Shown here: positions 8,703-17,909 of the stretch, piece after piece
How the letters are laid out: each line of letters starts with the position of its first letter
How positions within the stretch are numbered: the stretch's first letter is position 1
Assembly (NCBI RefSeq): GCF_003337735.1
Contig: NZ_QPJY01000003.1
Location: 90,712 to 154,711, forward strand
Length of the DNA: 64,000 nt
DNA from: Thioalbus denitrificans
GTDB lineage: Bacteria > Pseudomonadota > Gammaproteobacteria > DSM-26407
Direction of reading: 5' to 3'
Program-made: the position numbers and the translations under genes
Notes under the pieces: generated by a model
What the model was told of the DNA's origin: nothing
Database searches by the model: none
Seen by the model: the letters and a program-made list of their open reading frames with translations, nothing else

Positions 8703-10934
8703 ATGCCAGCAACACAGGAACAGCGAACGATCGAGTTCACTTCACCACTGGGCAGGGACGTGCTGGTGCTGCGCAGCATGAGCGGCACGGAGCGGCTCGG
8801 ACGGCTGTTCGAGTACGAGCTGGAGCTGCTCAGCGAGGACCACGACATCGCCCTGGGGGACATCCTCGGCCAGAACGTCTCCATCCGCCTGGCCGGCCTC
8901 CACGAGGAGGGAACCCGCTGGTTCAACGGCTTCGTCACCCGCTTCACCTACCTCGGCAGCCACGGCCGCCACGCCCTCTACCGGGCCAGCCTGCGCCCCT
9001 GGCTGTGGTTCCTCACCCGCACCGCCGACTGCCGCATCTTCCAGGAGATGAACGTCCCGGACATCGTCAAGCAGGTGTTCCGGGACCGCGGCTTCACCGA
9101 CTTCGACGAGCGCCTCAGCGGCAGCTACCCCGCCTGGGAGTACTGCGTGCAGTACCGGGAGACGGACTTCAACTTCATCTGCCGGCTGCTGGAGCAGGAG
9201 GGCATCTACTTCCACTTCCGCCACGAGGAGGGCCGCCACACCCTGGTGCTGGCCGACGCCTACAGCGCCCACGAGCCGGCCGCCGGCTACGGCGAGGTGC
9301 CCTACTACCCCCCCGACCCCTCGGCCCGGCGCGAGCGCGACAACGTCAGCCGCTGGAGCCTCTCCGGGCAGGTCCAGCCCGGCGCCTACGCGCTCAACGA
9401 CTTCGATTTCGAGGTGCCCACCAAGAACCTGCGCGCGGCGCGCTCCAACCCCGGCGACGGCGCCCATGCCGACTACGAGATCTACGACTACCCGGGCGAG
9501 TACACCGAGAGCGGCGACGGCGACCACTACGTGCGCACCCGCATCGAGGAGCTCCACGCCCAGCACCAGTGGCGGCGCGGCGAGGGCGACGCCATGGGGC
9601 TGGCCTGCGGCGCCCTGTTCACCCTCACCAATTTTCCCCGCGAGGACCAGAACATCGAGTACCTCCTCGTCGGCACCGCCCTGACGCTGCAGAGCGACGC
9701 CTTCGAGTCCGCGCAAGCGGGCGGCGGCGCGGGGGTGACCGGCGCCAGCATCGCCTTCACCGCCACCGACGCCCAGATCCCCTTCCGCCCCCCGCGCCTG
9801 ACCCCCAAGCCGGTGGTGCAGGGCCCGCAGACGGCGGTGGTGGTGGGCCAGTCGGGCGAGGAGATCTGGACCGACGAGTACGGCCGGGTGAAGGTGCAGT
9901 TCCACTGGGACCGCCAGGGGCAGAGCGACGAGAACAGCTCCTGCTGGGTGCGGGTGGCTCAGGTGTGGGCCGGCGACAACTGGGGCGCCATCCACATCCC
10001 GCGCATCGGCCAGGAGGTGATCGTCTCCTTCCTCGAGGGCGACCCCGACCTGCCCATCATCACCGGGCGGGTCTACAACGGCGACAACATGCCTCCCTAC
10101 GCCCTGCCCGGCAACCAGACCCAGAGCGGAATCCGCAGTCGCAGCAGCAAGAACGGCAACGTGGACAACTGCAACGAGATCCGCTTCGAGGACAAGATGG
10201 GCGAGGAGGAGTTGCTCATCCACGCCGAGAAGAACCAGACCATCGAGGTGGAGGCCGACGAGAGCCACTGGGTGGGCCACGACCGCACCAAGACGGTGGA
10301 CAACGACGAGACCACCCACATCAAGAACGACCGCACCGAGACGGTGGACAACAACGAGTCCATCACCATCGGCGTCAACCGGACCGAGAAGGTGGGCTCC
10401 GAGGAGAAGATCACCATCGGCGCCAACCGCACCGAGAGCGTCGGGGCCAGCGAGCAGATCACCATCGGCGCCAGCCGCACCACCAATATCGGCGCCAACG
10501 ACATGCTCAACGTCAAGGCCAACCGTATCGAGAACGTGGGCAGCAACGCGGTGCAGAACGTCGGCGCGTCCCTGACCCAGAAGGTTGGCGCCGCCTGGAA
10601 CATGACCGCCGGCGGCCCCGTCACCATCACGGCCCCGGCGGGGCTCACCATCGTCTCGGCGGCGGGCAACCGGACCGTCGACAACATATTCGACAGTATC
10701 GGCGGGCTCATGTCCCGCAAGTTCGGCACCCAGAGCACGGTCTGCGCCTCCAGCTACAATGCCACCGGCGTGGCCATCGGCCAGACCGCCGAGAAGATCG
10801 AAACCACCGGCCAGGCCTTCTGCGCCACCGCGACCAACATGGAGACCAAGGGCATCAACATGTCCTATGTCGGCCTGACCTGCGACAAGGTGTCATTCGA
10901 GATCGAGACGGTCGACGCCAAGGTGATCGCCTAG
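8703..10934 (+). CDS. vgrG: VgrG/TssI spike protein, copy 2 (complete)
   Basis: A 743-residue T6SS spike protein. The ATG at 8703 is preferred because GGAGA lies 7 bases upstream; the in-frame ATG at 8652 has no spacer after its purine run. Domain order is gp27-like N-terminus, gp5 OB-fold (EEIWTDEYGRVKVQFHWD), then beta-prism repeats. Residues to about 557 are virtually identical to copy 1. After that the repeats differ and the protein ends in a unique tail (SIGGLMSRKFGTQSTVCASS and onwards, with several Cys), which probably docks a different PAAR-like protein. It opens module 2, with the DUF2169-pentapeptide gene starting 22 bp later. Confidence 0.96.
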   Translation: MPATQEQRTIEFTSPLGRDVLVLRSMSGTERLGRLFEYELELLSEDHDIALGDILGQNVSIRLAGLHEEGTRWFNGFVTRFTYLGSHGRHALYRASLRPWLWFLTRTADCRIFQEMNVPDIVKQVFRDRGFTDFDERLSGSYPAWEYCVQYRETDFNFICRLLEQEGIYFHFRHEEGRHTLVLADAYSAHEPAAGYGEVPYYPPDPSARRERDNVSRWSLSGQVQPGAYALNDFDFEVPTKNLRAARSNPGDGAHADYEIYDYPGEYTESGDGDHYVRTRIEELHAQHQWRRGEGDAMGLACGALFTLTNFPREDQNIEYLLVGTALTLQSDAFESAQAGGGAGVTGASIAFTATDAQIPFRPPRLTPKPVVQGPQTAVVVGQSGEEIWTDEYGRVKVQFHWDRQGQSDENSSCWVRVAQVWAGDNWGAIHIPRIGQEVIVSFLEGDPDLPIITGRVYNGDNMPPYALPGNQTQSGIRSRSSKNGNVDNCNEIRFEDKMGEEELLIHAEKNQTIEVEADESHWVGHDRTKTVDNDETTHIKNDRTETVDNNESITIGVNRTEKVGSEEKITIGANRTESVGASEQITIGASRTTNIGANDMLNVKANRIENVGSNAVQNVGASLTQKVGAAWNMTAGGPVTITAPAGLTIVSAAGNRTVDNIFDSIGGLMSRKFGTQSTVCASSYNATGVAIGQTAEKIETTGQAFCATATNMETKGINMSYVGLTCDKVSFEIETVDAKVIA
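8756..10373 (+). repeat. Near-identical 1.6-kb direct repeat, right copy (pairs with 1-1618)
   Basis: Same sequence as 1-1618 apart from about three base differences. It includes everything from codon 19 of vgrG copy 2 to the ITIG motif in the beta-prism, where the two genes abruptly diverge. The intervening 7.1 kb carries the GHH2 toxin/immunity module, so recombination between the copies would delete or exchange that module. Confidence 0.95.
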
Positions 10935-10956
10935 TGCGCCGCTCACCCCAGCCTCG

Positions 10957-13614
10957 ATGAAAACCATCAAGCCCGGCGCACTGAGCCTCCTGACCCGGAC
11001 CATCGAGCACCGCGGGCGCTGCATCTTCGTGGTCTCCCCCCTGCTGTTCGTCTCCCTCACCGGCGAGGTGCGGCTCAAGAGTGAAGTGGCCCTGTGGAAG
11101 TTCGCCGCCGCGACGCTGGGCAAGGATGCCGCCATCGACGCCGGCCAGCCCAAGGCGGTGCCGGAGTTCCTGATCCACGCCCAGGCCTTCGCCCCCGGCG
11201 GCAGGCCCTGCCCGGCCTGCGCGGTGCGCGCCCGCGTCGCCGGGCGGGAGAAGACCCTGTTCGCCTTCGGCGACCGCTACTGGGAGGGGCGCACGGCGAG
11301 CGAGCCGGTCCCGTTCACCCGCATGCCCATCGACTGGTCCCGCGCCTACGGCGGGCCCGGATTCGCGCCCAACCCGGCGGGGCGCGGGGCCGACCCGAAG
11401 GCCGAGGCGCCGCTCCCGCTGCCCAACATCGAATACCCGGACGCCCGCCTCACGCGCCCGGACCAGCCGGGACGCCCGGCCGGGTTCGGCCCGCGGGAGG
11501 TCACCCATCCCGAGCGCGCGGCCCTGGCCGGCACCTATGACGACGCCTGGCTCAAGAACGATTTTCCCGGTCTCGCGCGGGATCTCGACTGGAAGCACTT
11601 CAACGTCGCATCGCCCGACCAGTGGCTCGAAGGCGCGCTGAGCGGGAGCGAGGAGTGGGAGTTCGAGAACCTGCACCCGGACCAGCGCCTGCTGCGCGGC
11701 CGGCTGCCCGGTTTCGCCACGCGCTGTTTCGTCAGGCATACGACCCCCGACGGCGAGCAGTTCGGCGAGATCGCGACCCGGCTCGACACCGTCTGGTTCT
11801 TCCCCGAACAGGAGTGCGCGATCCTGGTGGGGCGCGGCCTCATGGAGGTCACGGAGGACGACGCCGCCGACATCAGCCTCCTGGTCGCCGCCGTCGAATG
11901 GGCGGACGCACCCCGCGGCGAGGACCACTACGCGGAGGCGGTACGCCGCCGGCTGGACCCCGAGACCGGCCACTACTACCTGCTGCAGGAGGATGACCTG
12001 CTGCCCGAGGGCATCGGCCAGCGCTACGGGGTGGAGCGGCTGGCCGGCGGGCCGATCGAGTCGCCAACCCTGCTCAGCGAGAACCTGCGCAAGCGCCAGG
12101 CCGCCGAGATCGAGGCGGCACGCGCCAAGGTGGCGGAGTACGGACTCGATCCGGACCAAGGCCACGCCCCGCCGCCACCGGCCCCGGTCGCCGCCCCCCC
12201 GCAGAAGCTGGAGGAGCTGCCCGCCTACCTGGCCGGGATGCAGCGCCGACGCGAGGAGATGAAGGCGGAGTTCGAGGCGCGTGAGGTGCAGCTGGATGCC
12301 GATCGGCGCGCCGCCACCGCCCGCGCCGGGATCGACTATGCGGTGATCGAGGCGGAGATGAACGAGACCCCCAAGGGCCCGCCGAGGTTCAGCGCCAACG
12401 CCGAGCTGGCGAGCCTGCGCCGACTGCGCTCGTCGATGAAGGCAGACAAGGGCTCGGCGGAGGAGATCGATCTCTACCTGGAGGACCCCGCCTTCCGCCA
12501 GCGGCTGGCGGATGCGGAGCGCCAGGGCCGCGAGAGCTACCAGCGCACCGCCCACCGGCAGACGGCGGCGGACCCGATGGACCCCGACCGGGCGGCCTGG
12601 GTACGGCAGTGGGCGCAGGAGCGCTTCCACAGCGGCGCATCCTTCGCCGGCATCGATCTCACCGGCGCCGACCTGTCCGGACTCGACCTCCAGGGCGCGG
12701 ACTTCTCCGGCGCCTTCCTGGAAGGGGCCAACCTCCGCGGCTGCCGGCTGGAGGGCGCCGATTTCAGCCAGGCCGTGCTGGCCCGGGCCAACCTGACCGA
12801 TGCCCGGCTGGTCGGGGCCCGGCTCCCGGGCGCCAACCTGGGCGGCGCCCTCTGCGCCGGGACCCGGTTCGACGAGGCCCGGCTCGAGGGCGCCATCCTG
12901 AGCGGCGCCCGCCTGGAGCGGTCGTCCTTCGTCCGTGCGGGCCTGACCCGGGCCGACCTGGGCGGCGGCGCCCTGTTCGGCGAGACCGACTGGTCGGAGG
13001 CCGACGCCCAGGACCTCAACTTCATCGACGTCTCCCTGGAGGGGCTGATCCTGCGCGGCGCCCATCTCGAGCGCGGGGTATTCGTGCGCTGCCGGTTCGA
13101 AGGCGTGGATTTCTCCGGCGCGCACCTGGCCCGGGCGGTGTTCGTCAAGCCGCAGGGGGCCGGGGCCCTGTTCCGCGGCGCGGACTTCTCCGGCGCGGTC
13201 TTCGTCGGCGGCAGCGCGCTCCAGGGGGCGGATTTCAGCGGCGCGAGCATCGTGACCACCCTGTTCCGCCCGGCGGACCTCACCGGCGCGCGCTTCGATC
13301 GGGCCACCCTCAAGGAGGCGGATCTCTCCGAGTGCCAGCTGCAGGGCGCCTCCTTCATCATGGCGACCGCCACCGACTCGCGGTTCATGAAGGCCGACCT
13401 GGCAAAGGCGCGCTTCACCTCCGCCAACCTGATGAACTCGAGCCTGCAGAAAGCCCGCCTGGAAGGCGCCGATTTCCGCCATGCCAACCTCTACGGGGTG
13501 GATCTCGCCCGCGTGTGGGTGGACGGCGCCACCGATTTCAGCCGGGCGCTGACCCACCGGGCGCGCACCTGGCCCCGGCGCCCGCGCCCCACCACCGGAG
13601 GCGGCGCGGCATGA
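10957..13614 (+). CDS. DUF2169 protein fused to pentapeptide-repeat domain
   Basis: An 885-residue fusion. Residues about 1-300 are DUF2169-type (MPIDWSRAYGGPGFAPNPAG, FGPREVTHPERAALAGTYDD, GFATRCFVRHTTPDGEQF). A charged, proline-containing linker with predicted coiled-coil character follows (about 370-550). Residues about 555-880 are pentapeptide repeats of the A(D/N)LxG type, for example LTGADLSGLDLQGADFSGAF, forming a right-handed quadrilateral beta-helix. DUF2169 proteins load DUF4150 PAAR-like effectors onto VgrG, and the helix may extend the complex. It overlaps the next pentapeptide gene by 4 bp (ATGA). No catalytic residues are recognised. A structural or adaptor role is inferred. Confidence 0.88.
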   Translation: MKTIKPGALSLLTRTIEHRGRCIFVVSPLLFVSLTGEVRLKSEVALWKFAAATLGKDAAIDAGQPKAVPEFLIHAQAFAPGGRPCPACAVRARVAGREKTLFAFGDRYWEGRTASEPVPFTRMPIDWSRAYGGPGFAPNPAGRGADPKAEAPLPLPNIEYPDARLTRPDQPGRPAGFGPREVTHPERAALAGTYDDAWLKNDFPGLARDLDWKHFNVASPDQWLEGALSGSEEWEFENLHPDQRLLRGRLPGFATRCFVRHTTPDGEQFGEIATRLDTVWFFPEQECAILVGRGLMEVTEDDAADISLLVAAVEWADAPRGEDHYAEAVRRRLDPETGHYYLLQEDDLLPEGIGQRYGVERLAGGPIESPTLLSENLRKRQAAEIEAARAKVAEYGLDPDQGHAPPPPAPVAAPPQKLEELPAYLAGMQRRREEMKAEFEAREVQLDADRRAATARAGIDYAVIEAEMNETPKGPPRFSANAELASLRRLRSSMKADKGSAEEIDLYLEDPAFRQRLADAERQGRESYQRTAHRQTAADPMDPDRAAWVRQWAQERFHSGASFAGIDLTGADLSGLDLQGADFSGAFLEGANLRGCRLEGADFSQAVLARANLTDARLVGARLPGANLGGALCAGTRFDEARLEGAILSGARLERSSFVRAGLTRADLGGGALFGETDWSEADAQDLNFIDVSLEGLILRGAHLERGVFVRCRFEGVDFSGAHLARAVFVKPQGAGALFRGADFSGAVFVGGSALQGADFSGASIVTTLFRPADLTGARFDRATLKEADLSECQLQGASFIMATATDSRFMKADLAKARFTSANLMNSSLQKARLEGADFRHANLYGVDLARVWVDGATDFSRALTHRARTWPRRPRPTTGGGAA

Positions 13615-14672
13615 CCCGGGACGAGCTGATCGCATGGGTGCAGTCCGGCCATGAGGCGGTCGAGGTAGACGCCCGCGGCCTGGATCTCGCCGGCGCGAAC
13701 CTGGCCGGGGCCATCTTCCGCGCGGTGGACTTCACCGGCGCCGATCTGGGCGGGGCGGACCTGCGCCAGTCGGTGTTCCTGGACTGCCGCTTCGACCGGA
13801 GCCGGTGGCCGGAGACGGTCACGGCGCTGGCCTCCTTCTCCCGCTGCCGGTTCCACCGCGCCGCCCTGCAGCGGGCGCAGCTGGGCCGGACCAATTTCGC
13901 CGAATGCCACTTCTCCAGCTGCGATTTCGCCGCGGCCGACCTCGCGCTGGTGACCTTCGCGCGCTGCGTCATGGACAGCGTGGCGTTCGTCCAGGTCCGC
14001 AACGACCGGACGACCTTCGCCGAGTGCGAGCTCGGGGCGCTGGATTTCCGCAACACCGTGCTGGACCGGACCATCTTCGTGAAGGCCGACCTGCGCCAGG
14101 CGCGCCTGGCCGGGGCCACGCTGCAGAACGTGGTGGCCATGAAGGCGGTGCTCGGCGGGCTGTCCTTCGCCGGCATGGACCTGACGCTGACCCAGTTCAT
14201 CGATGCCGACGTGCGGGAGTGCGATTTCAGCGGCGCCACCCTGCGCCAGTGCAACTTCCAGGGCGCCCAGGGAACCGGCGCCAACTTCGCCCGGGCCCGG
14301 GCCGAGAACGCCATCTTCTGCAATGCCGGGCTCACCCGGGCCGATTTCAGGGAAACCCGGCTGGCCCAGGCGGTCTTCGCCGACGCCAACCTGGAGCAGG
14401 CCCGCTTCGGCGGCGCCGATATGCGGCAATGCATCCTGCACCGCGCCCGCTGCGCCCGGGCGGACTTCCGCAACGCGGCCCTGGGCGAGGCCGACCTGAC
14501 CCACGCCGACCTCACGGCCGCCGATTTCAGCGGCGCCTCGATGCACCGCACGCGCCTGCACGGCGTGCTCGACCAGGATGCGCGCTTCACCGACCGGAGC
14601 CGCGCCCTGGAGAGCGATCCCGAACTCCTCGAAGCCGAGCGCTGGAAGCCGGTCGAGGTCAAGATCCCGTAA
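13611..14672 (+). CDS. Pentapeptide-repeat protein
   Basis: A 353-residue protein, nearly all pentapeptide repeats (LDLAGANLAGAIFRAVDFTG at the start; later ADFRETRLAQAVFADANLEQ). It should form one long right-handed beta-helix. Many coils hold Cys in the fourth position (RCRF, ECHF, CDF). Start is the ATG in an ATGA overlap with the preceding DUF2169-pentapeptide gene, so the two are probably translated together and may stack or form a heteromer. A DUF3540 gene follows after 18 bp. Such paired proteins occur in DUF4150-type T6SS modules. The specific function is not known. Confidence 0.85.
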   Translation: MTRDELIAWVQSGHEAVEVDARGLDLAGANLAGAIFRAVDFTGADLGGADLRQSVFLDCRFDRSRWPETVTALASFSRCRFHRAALQRAQLGRTNFAECHFSSCDFAAADLALVTFARCVMDSVAFVQVRNDRTTFAECELGALDFRNTVLDRTIFVKADLRQARLAGATLQNVVAMKAVLGGLSFAGMDLTLTQFIDADVRECDFSGATLRQCNFQGAQGTGANFARARAENAIFCNAGLTRADFRETRLAQAVFADANLEQARFGGADMRQCILHRARCARADFRNAALGEADLTHADLTAADFSGASMHRTRLHGVLDQDARFTDRSRALESDPELLEAERWKPVEVKIP

Positions 14673-14690
14673 CCTTCGGAGACCCACGCC

Positions 14691-15329
14691 ATGGAAACGC
14701 TACCCCGGGAACTCGCAACCAGCATCGTATCCGTGCCGGTACAGGCCATCGGCGAGCTGACCGGACTCGATACCGCGGGGAGCGCGACGGTGCGCACCGA
14801 ATTCGGCGAATTCCCCGCCCGCAAGGCCGCCAGCTGCCTGCTCGAGCCCAGGACCGGCGATCGGGTGCTGGTGTGCGGACCGACCCTGGAGTCGGCCTGG
14901 ATCATCGCCGTGCTCGAGCGCCGCGAGCCGGGCCCGACGCGGCTGGCCTTCGAGGGCGACGCCGAGCTGGCCGTCACGGGCGGCAGCCTGAGCCTGCGGG
15001 CCGAGCAGGCGCTGGGCCTGGAGTCCGACACCCTCAGGCTGCGCGCGCGGGAAGGCGTCGCGCTGATTGACTGCTGCCACTGGATCGGCCGGGAATGCAC
15101 CGCCCTGGTGGGGCGGCTGCGGCTGACGGGCAACCTGCTCGAAACCTTCGTCGACCGCCTCACCCGGTTCGCCAAGGAGAGCCTGCGCTCGGTGGAGGGC
15201 ATGGACCAGGTGCGCAGCGGCGTGGTGGACTACCAGGCGGAGCAGACCATGAGCCTGCGCGGACGGGAGCTGCTCGCCACCGCCGAGGAGCTGGTCAAGG
15301 TCGATGGCGGCCAGATTCACCTCGGCTAG
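14691..15329 (+). CDS. DUF3540 domain-containing T6SS protein
   Basis: A 212-residue protein with the DUF3540 pattern. It has an N-terminal OB-like segment (FGEFPARKAASCLLEPRTGD, VLVCGPTLESAWIIAVLERR) followed by beta-strand repeats like those of a gp5/VgrG tail (LAFEGDAELAVTGGSLSLRA, EQALGLESDTLRLRAREG) and a helical region (LRLTGNLLETFVDRLTRFAK). Such proteins sit between pentapeptide or DUF2169 genes and DUF4150 genes in T6SS clusters and may bridge VgrG and the PAAR-like tip. It is 18 bp from the preceding gene and 12 bp from the next, with an AGGAGG Shine-Dalgarno before the next start. The bridging role is inferred. Confidence 0.82.
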   Translation: METLPRELATSIVSVPVQAIGELTGLDTAGSATVRTEFGEFPARKAASCLLEPRTGDRVLVCGPTLESAWIIAVLERREPGPTRLAFEGDAELAVTGGSLSLRAEQALGLESDTLRLRAREGVALIDCCHWIGRECTALVGRLRLTGNLLETFVDRLTRFAKESLRSVEGMDQVRSGVVDYQAEQTMSLRGRELLATAEELVKVDGGQIHLG

Positions 15330-15341
15330 GAGGTCTCGACG

Positions 15342-15737
15342 ATGTTTGCCAATTCGCAGATGATGGGCATGGACACGGGTTTCCCCGACGTATGCCTCAC
15401 CCCGTCGCCGGCCGGCCCGGTGCCGATCCCCTATCCCAACATCGCCATGGGGCCCACCGCCATTCCCAACGTGCCGACGGTGCTGTACGGCGGAACGCCC
15501 GCCCACAACATGGCCACCTCGATCCCCATGACCAACGGCGACAACGCCGGCGTGGCCACCGGGGTCGCCTCCGGCACGGTGATGGGCCCCTCACGGCATG
15601 TCACGGCGGCCTTCACCGTCATCCTCAAGGGCGCGCCCGCGACCCGGCTTACCAGCGTGTCGCTGCAGAACTCCACCAACTGCCCCGGCTGCCGCATCGT
15701 GCCGAGCCAGGTCAAGGTGCTGCTGCTGGCGCCCTGA
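15342..15737 (+). CDS. PAAR-like DUF4150 protein, stand-alone
   Basis: A 131-residue single-domain PAAR-like protein (MFANSQMMGMDTGFPDVCLT, PVPIPYPNIAMG, CPGCRIVPSQVKVLLLAP). Unlike the protein at 4916 it has no C-terminal toxin domain, so it probably only sharpens the VgrG copy 2 spike, or carries an effector bound non-covalently. The start ATG is preceded by AGGAGG at a good distance. It ends module 2 together with the small membrane protein that follows. Four Cys residues are present, but the canonical PAAR metal site is not obvious. Confidence 0.88.
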   Translation: MFANSQMMGMDTGFPDVCLTPSPAGPVPIPYPNIAMGPTAIPNVPTVLYGGTPAHNMATSIPMTNGDNAGVATGVASGTVMGPSRHVTAAFTVILKGAPATRLTSVSLQNSTNCPGCRIVPSQVKVLLLAP

Positions 15738-15770
15738 GGCCCATCGGCCAGCGGAACCCCAGGAGCCGCC

Positions 15771-16118
15771 ATGGAACTGCGTTCTCCCCTGTTGATCGTC
15801 GTCGGCCTCGTCCTGCTGGCGGCCGTGGCCGTGGCGGTATTCATCTTCGCCCGCGCCGGCGGCGAGAAGGCGCTGGAACAGTCGGGCGTCGCGGCCCGGG
15901 CGAAGGTGCTCGCGCTCGCCAGGACCGGGGTCAACCGGGGCCCCAACATGCCCCTGGTCCGGCTCAAGCTGGAAGTGAGCCCGCCCCGGGGCTCGACCTA
16001 TGTGGTGGAAATCGAGCAGGGCATCCACGTCATGGACCTGCCGCGCTATGAACCGGGCTCCGAGGTCGAGGTGCGCATCGATCCGCGCGATCGGGACCAC
16101 CTGGTCCTCCTCCCCTGA
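15771..16118 (+). CDS. Single-pass membrane protein with small C-terminal beta domain
   Basis: A 115-residue protein. Residues about 8-28 (LLIVVGLVLLAAVAVAVFIF) form a membrane helix. The remainder (EQSGVAARAKVLALARTGVN, VRLKLEVSPPRGSTYVVEIE, YEPGSEVEVRIDPRDRDHLV) reads as a small beta-rich domain like those of DUF3592-type proteins. It starts 33 bp after the DUF4150 gene with an AGGAGCC ribosome site and closes effector module 2. No specific role in secretion is known; the link to T6SS is by position. Confidence 0.65.
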   Translation: MELRSPLLIVVGLVLLAAVAVAVFIFARAGGEKALEQSGVAARAKVLALARTGVNRGPNMPLVRLKLEVSPPRGSTYVVEIEQGIHVMDLPRYEPGSEVEVRIDPRDRDHLVLLP

Positions 16119-16342
16119 GCCGGGGACAACCGGAGCAACGGCGTGCCGCCCCCCCTCTGGGCCAGCCGCCGGGAGCGGCCGGACCCGGGTTTGGGCCATT
16201 ACCTTGCAAGGGTACGGTGGATGGGCCACCATTTCGGAGAGGCAACCGCCCGGCCGCCGCCCTTCGCGACACCGTGGCGCGAGCCGTGACGAGGTCGGCA
16301 AACCCGACCCTGACCTGAACGGAGACAGGCAGCACGTCGGCC

Positions 16343-17848
16343 ATGGAACTGACTCTCAGCGTCCTCACCTACCGCGGCCTTCCCCCCACACGGCCCACCG
16401 AGCTGATGGTGAGCTCGCGGGACGCGACGCTCGGCCGCGACCCCGACAACGACATGGTCCTGCCGGATCCGGACCGCTATGTCTCCGGCACCCACGCCCG
16501 CATCCAGTTCCGCGACGGCCGCTATCACCTCCTCGACGCCAGCACCAACGGCACCTATGTCAACCACGCCCCCAGCCCGGTGGGCCGCGGCGCCAGCGTG
16601 GAGCTGCAGGACGGCGACGTGCTGTCGCTGGGGGAGTACGAGATACAGGTGTGGCTGTCCATGCTCCCCGGCGAGCACCCGGCGGAACCCGTCGCGGAGC
16701 CCGCCGCGCCGCCCGCCGTGGAACCCGCCGCGCCAGCCGCGGCCGGGCCGGACCTGGCCGAGCCCGACCAGACCCTCGATCCCCTCGCGCTGATGGCGAA
16801 GTCAGGCCGCGGCGGCCCCGGGCCGTCCGGCATTCCCGAGGATTTCGACCTGGTGCCGCCCACACCGGCGCCACCGCCGGAGGAGGACACCGCGCCCACC
16901 GGTCCGCCCATCGGCATCCCCGAGGGTTTCGACCTGCTCTCGCCCGCGGCCGAGCCGGAGAGCCCGGAGAGCCACCCCGACCACGTCCCCAGCGACCAGG
17001 CGGCCTTCACGCCGCCACAGGCCATCCCGGAGGATTTCGACCTGCTGGGCACGCCGCCGCCGGAGCCGCCCCCCGCCGCGCCCGAGCCCCCCGTTGCGCC
17101 GGAGCCGCCCGCCGCGCCCGGGGAGCCCGTGACGGCCCCGGAACCCGCCCCCCCCGCGCCGCCGGAGACTCCGCCGCGCCGTCCCACCCCCGGCCACGCC
17201 CCGGCGCCGCCCGCCGCGGCGGGCGGCGTCGCGGGAGCGGACAGCGCGGCGCTGGTGCGGCAGCTGCTGGCCGGGCTGGACACGCCCGGGGCGGCGCTGC
17301 CGCCCGATGCGCTGCCCGAACTGCTCAACACCGTCGGGCGGCTGGTGCGGGTCACCACCGACGGGCTGATGAAGGTGCTCGCCGCCCGCACCAGCTTCAA
17401 GCGCGAGCTGCGCATCGAGATGACCACCATCCAGCCGGTGGAGAACAATCCCCTGAAGTTCTCGGTGGACAGCCAGGACGCCCTCAGCCACATGCTGTTC
17501 GGCCAGACCCGGGGCTACCTGCCGCCGGTGGAGGCCACCCAGGAGGCGCTGGACGACATCCTCGCCCACGAGCTGGCCATCATCGCCGGCCTGAAGGCGG
17601 CCCTGCAGTCGCTGCTGGGGCGCTTCGATCCGGCGGCGCTGGAGGCGCGCTTCGGCGCGGAGTCGATGCTGGACAACCTGCTGCCCATGGCCCGCAAGGC
17701 CAAGTACTGGGATCTCTTCACCGACATCTACGGCGAGGTGGCCCGGGACGCCGAGGAGGGGTTCCTGCGCCTGTTCGGCGACGAGTTCATCAAGGCCTAC
17801 GAGGAACAGATACTAAAATTGAAGTCATCACGGTCGCGCCGGCCGTGA
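16343..17848 (+). CDS. tagH: T6SS-associated FHA-domain protein TagH
   Basis: A 501-residue protein. The N-terminal FHA domain (LGRDPDNDMVLPDPDRYVSG, then HARIQFRDGRYHLLDAST and NGTYVN, residues about 30-75) binds phosphothreonine. A long Pro/Ala-rich linker (about 110-300) contains a repeated IPEDFDLL/IPEGFDLL motif three to four times. The C-terminal TagH/VasC domain begins about residue 305 (LVRQLLAGLDTPG, VTTDGLMKVLAARTSFKREL). In PpkA/PppA-regulated T6SS the FHA protein is the phosphorylation switch that promotes TssM assembly. It is the first gene of the tssJKLM operon; the matching kinase and phosphatase lie at its other end. Confidence 0.92.
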   Translation: MELTLSVLTYRGLPPTRPTELMVSSRDATLGRDPDNDMVLPDPDRYVSGTHARIQFRDGRYHLLDASTNGTYVNHAPSPVGRGASVELQDGDVLSLGEYEIQVWLSMLPGEHPAEPVAEPAAPPAVEPAAPAAAGPDLAEPDQTLDPLALMAKSGRGGPGPSGIPEDFDLVPPTPAPPPEEDTAPTGPPIGIPEGFDLLSPAAEPESPESHPDHVPSDQAAFTPPQAIPEDFDLLGTPPPEPPPAAPEPPVAPEPPAAPGEPVTAPEPAPPAPPETPPRRPTPGHAPAPPAAAGGVAGADSAALVRQLLAGLDTPGAALPPDALPELLNTVGRLVRVTTDGLMKVLAARTSFKRELRIEMTTIQPVENNPLKFSVDSQDALSHMLFGQTRGYLPPVEATQEALDDILAHELAIIAGLKAALQSLLGRFDPAALEARFGAESMLDNLLPMARKAKYWDLFTDIYGEVARDAEEGFLRLFGDEFIKAYEEQILKLKSSRSRRP

Positions 17849-17909
17849 CGGTTGCCAATCCGCGCCGGGCCGGCGACGCCCGGCGACCCTTGTGAACAGG
17901 AATCGAGCC

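Noticed and set aside
8168..10960. A 930-codon + strand frame overlapping vgrG copy 2
   Set aside because: The protein is a Arg/Pro/His-rich out-of-frame reading of vgrG; the same shadow appears over vgrG copy 1.
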